Origin: Octadecabacter sp.
Lineage (GTDB): Bacteria > Pseudomonadota > Alphaproteobacteria > Rhodobacterales > Rhodobacteraceae
Assembly: GCA_003533975.1 (NCBI GenBank)
Contig: DQCL01000281.1
Span: 1 to 11,436 of the forward strand
Direction of reading: 5' to 3'
Length of the DNA stretch: 11,436 bases
Below are positions 1 through 4,893 of this stretch, one piece after another. Position 1 is the first letter of the stretch. Every line of letters starts with the position of its first letter. A program made the position numbers and the translations under genes. Under the pieces are notes generated by a model, which saw only the letters and a list, made by a program, of their open reading frames with translations, was not told the DNA's origin and did no database searches.

Positions 1-714
1 ATCCGCAAGACGCCGATTGTCGTCAACGATGAGCGGTTTTTCTATGCCAACCGCTGCATCCTTCCTTACGTCAACGAAGGCGTGCGGATGCTGCAAGAAG
101 GCGTCGCCCCTGCCCTGATCGAAAATGCCGCCAAACTGGTTGGTATGCCGCTTGGGCCGTTGCAGTTGACCGATGAAACCTCGATCGATCTGGGCGCTAA
201 GATTGCCAAGGCGACGAAGGCCGCATTGGGCGATGCATATGACGACAGCGCAGACGAGCTGATCTTCTGGATGGAAGGCGAAGGCCGTTTGGGCCGCAAG
301 TCCAACGCAGGCTTTTATGAGTATGACGACAAAGGCAAGCGCCAAGGGCTGTGGTCCGGTCTGGGTGAGCGCTACGCGGTCAAGGATGATCAACCCGCGC
401 TGATCGACGTACAGCACCGTTTGTTGTTCTCACAGGTACTTGAGGCCGTGCGTGCCCTGGAAGAAGGCGTGTTGATGGACATTCGCGAAGGCGATGTCGG
501 CGCGATCCTTGGATGGGGCTTTGCGCCTTGGTCCGGTGGTCCGTTCAGCTGGCTCGACATTCTTGGCGCGCCTTATGCCGCTGAACGCTGTGACCAACTG
601 ACAGCCGAATTTGGCGACCGTTTCGCCTGCCCCGCCTTGCTGCGGGAAATGGCAGACAAAGGCCAAAACTTTTACGGGCGCTTTGGCGCAGGCGTAGACA
701 GCAAAGCGGCGTAA
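1..714 (+). CDS. fadJ: 3-hydroxyacyl-CoA dehydrogenase / enoyl-CoA hydratase, FadJ-type (C-terminal part, 5' end outside window)
   Basis: This is the last 237 residues of a fatty-acid beta-oxidation multifunctional enzyme; the frame is open from base 1 and stops at TAA 712-714. Two consecutive 3-hydroxyacyl-CoA dehydrogenase C-terminal (3HCDH) domains are visible. The first begins near FFYANRCILPYVNEG and runs through GMPLGPLQLTDETSIDLG. The second carries LLFSQVLEAVRALEEGV and GWGFAPWSGGPFSWLDILG, which matches the usual GFPPWTGGP motif. The hydratase and NAD-binding domains would lie upstream. Such proteins are about 700-730 residues long, so roughly a third is seen. The enzyme hydrates enoyl-CoA and oxidises L-3-hydroxyacyl-CoA with NAD in the cytoplasm. 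The fragment does not separate FadB from FadJ; fadJ is the usual name in this bacterial family. A hairpin terminator follows, so it is probably the last gene of its unit. Confidence 0.9.
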   Translation: MRKTPIVVNDERFFYANRCILPYVNEGVRMLQEGVAPALIENAAKLVGMPLGPLQLTDETSIDLGAKIAKATKAALGDAYDDSADELIFWMEGEGRLGRKSNAGFYEYDDKGKRQGLWSGLGERYAVKDDQPALIDVQHRLLFSQVLEAVRALEEGVLMDIREGDVGAILGWGFAPWSGGPFSWLDILGAPYAAERCDQLTAEFGDRFACPALLREMADKGQNFYGRFGAGVDSKAA

Positions 715-732
715 GCCACTTCAATTCAAAAC

Positions 733-769
733 AAGGGGCCGCATCCATTGGGTGCGGCCCTTTGTTCGT
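733..769 (+). terminator. Rho-independent terminator after the fadJ-like gene
   Basis: A GC-rich hairpin lies 20 bases after the stop codon. The arms GGGCCGCA (735-742) and TGCGGCCC (753-760) pair fully, with a further CC/GG pairing across one bulged base and a small ATTG loop. It is followed by TTTGTTCGTTTT. A-rich sequence just before the stem would add A-U pairs. The position and form fit an intrinsic terminator for the upstream gene. Confidence 0.8.
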
Positions 770-797
770 TTTGGGTCATGCCTTGAGAACAAGGCTA

Positions 798-825
798 TTT
801 ACAAAACTAGTTTTGTAGTTATATT
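798..825 (+). promoter_or_regulatory. Promoter with palindromic operator for the arsR-permease operon
   Basis: A perfect 18-bp palindrome, TACAAAACTAGTTTTGTA, spans 800-817. It lies inside a good sigma-70-like promoter: -35 TTTACA (798-803), 16-base spacer, -10 TATATT (820-825), each 5 of 6 to consensus. A dimeric winged-helix repressor bound there would block RNA polymerase, which fits autorepression by the ArsR-family protein encoded directly downstream. Transcription should start about 6-8 bases after the -10, at or next to the ATG at 832. The sequence elements are seen; the assignment to this regulator is inference. Confidence 0.72.
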
Positions 826-831
826 GACAGC

Positions 832-1143
832 ATGACTTTAAAATCTACAGCCTCATCCCTAGCCGCATTAGGCCATGAAACCCGATTGACGATTTTTCGC
901 CTCCTGATCAAAGCAGGGGACGACGGGTTAATCGTTGGCGATATCGCCGAGCACCTTGGCGCGGCCCCATCGACCTTGGCCCATCACCTGAAGGCATTGG
1001 TCGACGCGGGCCTCGTTATTCAGGAACGCAAAGGTCGCCAGATCAGCAACCGCGTCGACTATGATGCCATGCGAGCGACACTCGACTTCTTAACCTCTGA
1101 ATGCTGCGTCGGCGTAGCACTCAGCACCAAAAGCGCCGCATGA
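832..1143 (+). CDS. ArsR/SmtB-family transcriptional repressor with C-terminal Cys-Cys pair
   Basis: This 103-residue protein is the normal size for ArsR/SmtB repressors, cytoplasmic homodimers that leave DNA when they bind a metal or metalloid. The winged helix-turn-helix is clear: LAALGHETRLTIFRLLIKAG (10-29), the recognition helix APSTLAHHLKALVDAGLV (45-62), and the wing ERKGRQISNRV (65-75). Two adjacent cysteines, C91-C92 in SECCVG, are the only cysteines and sit in the C-terminal dimerisation helix. Vicinal C-terminal cysteines are used for trivalent arsenic binding in some ArsR types, for example that of Acidithiobacillus ferrooxidans. No Shine-Dalgarno sequence precedes ATG 832, and the promoter places the transcript start at about the same base, so leaderless translation is likely. 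The gene is followed after 45 bases by a PF03773 permease, the probable target of its control. The exact inducer is not shown by the sequence. Confidence 0.9.
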   Translation: MTLKSTASSLAALGHETRLTIFRLLIKAGDDGLIVGDIAEHLGAAPSTLAHHLKALVDAGLVIQERKGRQISNRVDYDAMRATLDFLTSECCVGVALSTKSAA

Positions 1144-1152
1144 GCGCTTTTT
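1129..1152 (+). terminator. Terminator-like hairpin straddling the arsR stop codon
   Basis: AAAAGCGC (1129-1136) and GCGCTTTT (1144-1151) are perfect 8-base complements around a 7-base loop, CGCATGA, whose last three bases are the arsR stop codon. A run of five T residues (1148-1152) ends the structure, giving the shape of an intrinsic terminator with upstream A-tract. The core has only four G-C pairs, so it is probably leaky. A ribosome finishing arsR would cover the left arm and could prevent folding. It may set the ratio of repressor to permease; this is inference. Confidence 0.5.
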
Positions 1153-1188
1153 CACCCGAATTATAACCATAAACCTAGGTATATCGCA

Positions 1189-2241
1189 ATGTCAGACACA
1201 TCCCTCCCCCCATCAAACCGGTTCATTGAACGCGTGCGCCATGCCGTGAAACATCAGCGGATTTGGATGGTCAGCGCCGCCATTCTACTCGGACTTTTGA
1301 TCGTTATTCCCCCCCAAGGGGTCGCCAGTATTGGTTTCGTGGCACAGAACCTATTGAACGTCGCCCCCTTCTTACTGCTTTCAATCGGGATCGCCGCTTA
1401 CGCGACTGCTACCGGGGCCGATGGGTTAATCGCGCGTGCGTTCACTGGATCGCCTGCCGTCATGATCTTAATCGCCGCGCTTGCGGGTGGGCTCTCTCCG
1501 TTTTGCTCGTGTGGTGTCATTCCGTTGATCGCTGCGCTGTTGGTGATGGGGGTTCCGCTTTCTGCGGTTATGGCGTTCTGGCTGGCATCACCTGTCATGG
1601 ACCCATCAATGTTCGTGCTGACCACCGGAGTGTTAGGCTTTGAATTTGCCGTCGCGAAAACCTTGGCTGCGGTCGGCATTGGCATTGCAGGTGGCGCTGT
1701 TGTTCACTTCGTCGCACTTGCTGGGGGACTGACAGATCCGTTGCGCGAAAACGTCGGAAACGGCGGCTGCGGCGCGGCGAGTGTGCGAGAGGTCAAACCC
1801 GTCGTTTGGGCATTCTGGCACGATGCAGATAGGGTCACCAAATTCATCAACGAAGGCATCAAGACCACGCTGTTCCTCGCCAAGTGGCTCACCTTAGCAT
1901 TCCTCCTTGAAAGCCTCATGGTCGTATGGTTGCCGGCGGATGTTGTTGCATCGACCTTGGGCGGCGCAGGTCTGGCCCCGATCGGAATTGCGACGCTGGT
2001 TGGCGTCCCGGCCTACCTGAACGGATACGCGGCCCTGCCGTTGGTGGGCGAACTAATGGGGCAAGGCATGGCCCCAGGAGCAGGCCTGGCGTTTCTCGTG
2101 GCGGGTGGGATTAGCTCTCTTCCGGCAGCGGTCGCTGTTTGGGCCTTGGTTAAACCACGTGTCTTTGCGCTCTATCTTGGAATTGCGCTGACGGGTTCAT
2201 TCATAGTCGGGCTATTGTTTCAATTCTGGACAGCGCTTTAA
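1189..2241 (+). CDS. PF03773-family permease (ArsP/YraQ-like), putative thiol-metalloid or organoarsenical efflux
   Basis: This 350-residue integral membrane protein has about eight to ten hydrophobic segments. The family signature FCSCGVIPLIAALLVMGVPL (105-124), with C106 and C108, is followed by FWLASPVMDPSMFVLT (130-145), the hallmark of the PF03773 (formerly DUF318) permeases. The second half repeats the theme with VGVPAYLNGYAALPLVGELM (271-290). A hydrophilic loop at about 182-225 carries C194 in GNGGCG. Family members include ArsP, which exports trivalent organoarsenicals such as methylarsenite. Pairing with an upstream ArsR-type regulator bearing a Cys pair supports a related role, but YraQ-like members have no assigned substrate. 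The ATG at 1189 has a weak AGG nine bases upstream. It probably shares the arsR promoter through a leaky hairpin at 1129-1152. Family assignment is firm; substrate is inferred. Confidence 0.85.
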   Translation: MSDTSLPPSNRFIERVRHAVKHQRIWMVSAAILLGLLIVIPPQGVASIGFVAQNLLNVAPFLLLSIGIAAYATATGADGLIARAFTGSPAVMILIAALAGGLSPFCSCGVIPLIAALLVMGVPLSAVMAFWLASPVMDPSMFVLTTGVLGFEFAVAKTLAAVGIGIAGGAVVHFVALAGGLTDPLRENVGNGGCGAASVREVKPVVWAFWHDADRVTKFINEGIKTTLFLAKWLTLAFLLESLMVVWLPADVVASTLGGAGLAPIGIATLVGVPAYLNGYAALPLVGELMGQGMAPGAGLAFLVAGGISSLPAAVAVWALVKPRVFALYLGIALTGSFIVGLLFQFWTAL

Positions 2242-2254
2242 TCCAAATAAATGC

Positions 2255-2282
2255 GCCCCGCCCTTGTGACCAAGGACGGGGC
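2255..2282. terminator. Hairpin between convergent permease and Hint genes
   Basis: CCCCGCCCTT (2256-2265) pairs with AAGGACGGGG (2272-2281) with one mismatch, around a short GTGACC loop. It sits 14 bases after the permease stop and between two convergent genes. On the minus strand it is followed by the T-rich CATTTATTTGG; on the plus strand the nearest T-run is further away (2296-2300). It probably serves as a bidirectional or imperfect terminator. Confidence 0.55.
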
Positions 2283-2367
2283 CCGTACGGTCCGGTTTTT
2301 CTGGGGGAAAGCGCAGACCGACGGTCACAAACGAGGTCAGCCCCCATTTGCAACTCGTTCCGCTGAC

Positions 2368-3009
2368 TTATGCAGCAGTGTGGTAAGCTGGTGTTGCCGA
2401 AGGAGCATGTGCGGCGTCTTCAAACATCAGGCAATCAACCAGGTTTTCCGCGAACTCCATGTTCAAAACTTCATAAGACGACGCCCCCATGTCACTTATC
2501 AGGTCAGCCTGAGCGCGGCACAGGAACAACGCGCCGATGTTGGCAAAAACGATCTCATCTTGTGCGAAGTGCAGCTGGATAACGTCAACACATTCAGCAG
2601 GGCGCACTTGCGTAATTCCACGAAACCCAACCAGTGCCGCACCGGGGGTAAGTGCGAACGGGTCACCGGTCATGTCTTCAGCCGCATCGCTTTCGATCAT
2701 GACGGACTGGTGCGGCAGGATCATCATGTCTTCGCGGTTACCCAAAGCACCGGCGGGAACGAATAAAGGCCAGCTTGCGATATCCATTGTGTCAGCCATC
2801 AGCGCGTGGCGTGTAATGGCGATAACAGTCTGCAACCCACCATCAAATGTCAGAACCTGCTGGCCTTCGCGAATGGTTTCGATCTTGGCCCAACCCGCGT
2901 TTGTTGCGACCTTCGTGCCAGCAACCACTCCGGTTGTCCGCGCGTCCAGCTTTGGCTGTGTGGATTCAGTTTCAGCAGCGTCCCAAGTGGTGTTCTTCCA
3001 AGCAAACAT
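2368..3009 (-). CDS. Free-standing Hint-domain (Hint_2, Hedgehog/intein-like) protein
   Basis: This 213-residue protein begins MFAWKNTTWD. The start at 3009 is chosen because GGGG lies eight bases upstream; a longer reading from 3084 adds 25 basic residues without a ribosome site. The Hint_2 fold is recognised from VAGTKVATNAGWAKIETI (29-46), EGQQVLTFDGG (48-58) and the later LPHQSVMI (98-105), equivalent to the family's L.PQHRVL block. Such single-domain proteins are common and often multicopy in Rhodobacteraceae; their role is largely unknown. In active Hint domains a Cys, Ser or Thr starts the domain, in a pattern like C-F-x-x-G-T. Here the same place reads G-V-V-A-G-T (27-32), so splicing or autoprocessing through that residue looks impossible, though a Thr-Thr pair lies just before it. 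No extein-like flanks or signal peptide are seen. The gene stands alone, with terminator-like structures on both sides. Confidence 0.78.
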   Translation of the reverse strand: MFAWKNTTWDAAETESTQPKLDARTTGVVAGTKVATNAGWAKIETIREGQQVLTFDGGLQTVIAITRHALMADTMDIASWPLFVPAGALGNREDMMILPHQSVMIESDAAEDMTGDPFALTPGAALVGFRGITQVRPAECVDVIQLHFAQDEIVFANIGALFLCRAQADLISDMGASSYEVLNMEFAENLVDCLMFEDAAHAPSATPAYHTAA

Positions 3010-3012
3010 TTT

Positions 3013-3043
3013 GACATCCCCATGTCTAATTTTTTTATTTTTG
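3013..3043 (-). promoter_or_regulatory. Hairpin enclosing the Shine-Dalgarno of the Hint gene, with adjacent A-tract
   Basis: On the coding (minus) strand GACAT-GGGG-ATGTC (3026 to 3013) is a perfect 5-bp hairpin whose loop is the GGGG ribosome-binding site, three bases before the ATG at 3009. Just upstream is an A-rich run (3027-3042). The structure could modulate initiation. Read on the plus strand the same bases look like a weak terminator (hairpin then T-rich run). The stem is short, so functional weight is uncertain. Confidence 0.35.
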
Positions 3044-3163
3044 AACCGTCTCGGCAGCGAGGTGGTCCGTAGCAACAAAACCATATGGGGTGATTCTCAA
3101 GGCGCTCCTTGGCGCACAAAGGGGCAAGTTTGGGGCATTGATCAGGGGGCGATGGCAATAAAT

Positions 3164-3184
3164 TGGTTAACCGTTGATTAACCA
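3164..3184 (-). terminator. Inverted repeat downstream of the sulfotransferase gene, possible weak terminator
   Basis: TGGTTAA (3164-3170) and TTAACCA (3178-3184) are perfect 7-base complements around a 7-base spacer. On the minus strand it lies 25 bases past the sulfotransferase stop and is followed by ATTTATT. The stem is A-T rich and the T-run broken, so it would be a weak terminator; an operator for the downstream Hint gene is an alternative. Confidence 0.35.
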
Positions 3185-3209
3185 TAAACTGGAAACAATA
3201 CGTGGGGCG

Positions 3210-3863
3210 TTATGCAGGATCAAAGCTGTAACCATGCGTTTTTATATCGGTCGCACAAAGCTCCCCGAGCAACTCCGCATCTGATTCTGTGTAAAAGCCA
3301 CGCCAGTCGCGCGCGCGCGCACTCTGGTTGGCGACAGGCACCTTGGGCGTGAACCCCAGATGCGCTGTGAGTGGGGCCATGTCTTCTGCGAGATGTTCCA
3401 ACCTTATGTACAGGTCTGCATGGGTACGCCCGGCCCCGTCTTTCATGTAGCTTTCGAACGGGTTGTTGCGAAATGTGTTTCGGGTCAGCGGGTCATTCAG
3501 AAACCGTGAGAATCCTTTTGTCTTGGCAAGAACCACCGCCGGGTGATCGAAGTTTTGCGACTTTAACCAATGGTAGTAACTGACCATGCGGTCCCACGGG
3601 TTCCGCACGAGGGTGAAGGAGAACAGCGTTTCCATTTCGTCGCGTGTGATCAGCCCTTCGGCATCCGCCAGCGTGGAGTGTTTCCACAAACGGCCTGCCG
3701 TTTTCACACCCTTCAGCTTTCCGCGCCGCTTCACGGCCTTCGGCGTATCCCCGATCATAATATCATCAGCCTTAGCCCGATCTTCCAACGCCAGCGCCAT
3801 CGCGGTGCCACCCGTTTTGGGAATGTGAACAAAGATATAGCCGCGCCCGCGAGAGATGATCAT
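3210..3863 (-). CDS. Small cytosolic-type sulfotransferase family protein (PAPS-dependent)
   Basis: This is a 217-residue protein starting MIISRGRGYIFVHIPKTGGT. The PAPS 5'-phosphosulfate loop is IPKTGGT (14-20), and the 3'-phosphate motif is LVRNPWDRMVSYYHWL (85-100), where R87 and S95 are the usual contacts. KHSTLADAEGLI (61-72) holds the histidine region typical of this subgroup. Proteins of this size are frequent in roseobacters and are thought to add sulfate to sugars or other acceptors; the acceptor here is unknown. There is no signal peptide or membrane segment. The start at 3863 is chosen because the motif must begin there, because GAGGG lies eight bases upstream, and because ATGA overlaps the stop of the EamA gene, implying translational coupling. 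A longer reading to 4166 would lie wholly inside the transporter gene. A 13-base CG dinucleotide run lies at 3308-3320. Confidence 0.88.
   Translation of the reverse strand: MIISRGRGYIFVHIPKTGGTAMALALEDRAKADDIMIGDTPKAVKRRGKLKGVKTAGRLWKHSTLADAEGLITRDEMETLFSFTLVRNPWDRMVSYYHWLKSQNFDHPAVVLAKTKGFSRFLNDPLTRNTFRNNPFESYMKDGAGRTHADLYIRLEHLAEDMAPLTAHLGFTPKVPVANQSARARDWRGFYTESDAELLGELCATDIKTHGYSFDPA
3308..3320. repeat. CG dinucleotide tract inside the sulfotransferase gene
   Basis: Thirteen bases of strictly alternating C and G sit in the coding sequence and specify Ala-Arg-Ala-Arg. The reading frame is intact in this copy. Such runs can slip during replication or adopt Z-DNA, but no functional role is shown. 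Confidence 0.6.
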
Positions 3864-4762
3864 TTGGACGCCCTCAACGCGATGATGGAACCGGAGGCGA
3901 TAATGCAGGCAACCCCTATAAGAGCGATCACCCCGAGAGTTTGCCCCCACATGATCCAGCCAAACACTGCAGCAAACACGATGAGAGAGTATTCGTTGAT
4001 AGCCACGTAAGACGCTTCTCCCAGTTGATAGCCACGTGTCAGCAGGCCCACTCCGATAATGCTGCCGACAGCCTGTGCAAGTGTAACCCAAACCATTCTT
4101 GAATCCACGGGCACCCAACCACGGTGTAGCCAGCCGTCTACGCCAGTAGGGGCATCTAAAGGCCAAATGCTCAGGACTGTCAGCCCGATTAGTCCGTATA
4201 CGCCAAGGACTGCGAAATAAGACAAAGTCATAACAAGCGTGCTTTCACCTTCGCACCAGTCACGTGTTCCAATCGCGCCAATTGCATAGAAAACCCCCGC
4301 AATTATGGGGACAAACGCCAACGCAGTTATGTTTCCGTCTTGTGGCCAAACAACCATAATCGCGCCGGCAAACCCGACCGCCACCGCGAGCCAGCGCCAG
4401 AAACCGATTGTCTGGCCCCGAAACAGTACTGACAAAATCAGGACAAATATCGGCGCTGTGAACAGCCCCGCAACCACAACTCCAATGGGCAAGAACGCGA
4501 GGCAGCCAAAATAGATGAGCAGCGCCGTCCCTGTGAAAAAGTTTCTGGCCAGTACATGCCACGGGCGCATAGCGAACAACGTCCCGAGCCCGATCAATGA
4601 GAGCGCCAGCAGCAAAGGAACTGTCGCAACGGACCGCGCAGCCTGAAACAACCATAGACTAGAGCGGTCAGAAATTAGCGGGATTAAATTATCGGCAACA
4701 CCCAGAACGAACATGCCGCTCAGCGTGCAGATCATCGACAATTTTGGATCCGTGGTTTGCAT
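3860..4762 (-). CDS. EamA/DMT-family inner-membrane transporter
   Basis: This 300-residue protein starts MQTTDPKLSM and is the standard length for ten-helix drug/metabolite (DMT) transporters. Two EamA repeats are visible: the first, about residues 10-139, ends GFWRWLAVAVGFAGAIMVVW; the second, about 152-297, holds LGEASYVAINEYSLIVFAAV and ends GVACIIASGSIIALR. These proteins export amino acids, nucleosides or other metabolites; the substrate cannot be read from sequence. The start at 4762 is chosen over one 29 codons upstream because AAAGGA stands nine bases before it, while the upstream extension is proline- and arginine-rich and lacks a ribosome site. Its TGA overlaps the ATG of the sulfotransferase gene, so the two are cotranscribed and probably translationally coupled. 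It is divergent from the acyl-CoA ligase across 131 bases. Confidence 0.88.
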   Translation of the reverse strand: MQTTDPKLSMICTLSGMFVLGVADNLIPLISDRSSLWLFQAARSVATVPLLLALSLIGLGTLFAMRPWHVLARNFFTGTALLIYFGCLAFLPIGVVVAGLFTAPIFVLILSVLFRGQTIGFWRWLAVAVGFAGAIMVVWPQDGNITALAFVPIIAGVFYAIGAIGTRDWCEGESTLVMTLSYFAVLGVYGLIGLTVLSIWPLDAPTGVDGWLHRGWVPVDSRMVWVTLAQAVGSIIGVGLLTRGYQLGEASYVAINEYSLIVFAAVFGWIMWGQTLGVIALIGVACIIASGSIIALRASK

Positions 4763-4893
4763 GGGCGTACGTCCTTTGACGCACCTTCCCAATGGCGGCG
4801 GCCTAAGACCACCCCAAAAGCGACGCATTTGGGTATTTGACATTTGCAAAAACTGCTACACTCTGGTCTTTCGTGAATCTGGGAGGACGCGAC
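4763..4893. promoter_or_regulatory. Divergent intergenic region between EamA transporter and acyl-CoA ligase
   Basis: This 131-base spacer must hold promoters for both directions. Seen here are an inverted repeat CCCAAA (4813-4818) / TTTGGG (4828-4833), a consensus TTGACA at 4837-4842 followed by a TACACT (4857-4862) that is only 14 bases away and so poorly spaced, and a strong ribosome site GGGAGGA (4881-4887) six bases before the ligase ATG. On the minus strand AAAGGA serves the transporter. The promoter assignment is weak; the ribosome sites are convincing. Confidence 0.4.

Noticed and set aside
2368..3009. Intein or inteinase element
   Set aside because: No extein sequences, homing endonuclease block or C-terminal His-Asn splice motif are seen; it is a free-standing Hint protein.
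3010..3084. Upstream start for the Hint protein (MVLLLRTTSL...)
   Set aside because: There is no ribosome site at 3084, while GGGG sits at good distance from the ATG at 3009.
3864..4166. Extension of the sulfotransferase reading frame by 101 codons
   Set aside because: It lies inside the EamA gene in another frame and is rich in Arg, Cys and Trp. The PAPS-loop motif starts right after the internal ATG, which has a ribosome site and an ATGA overlap.
4837..4862. TTGACA / TACACT as the ligase promoter
   Set aside because: The spacer is only 14 bases, too short for a normal sigma-70 promoter; kept only as part of a low-confidence intergenic entry.
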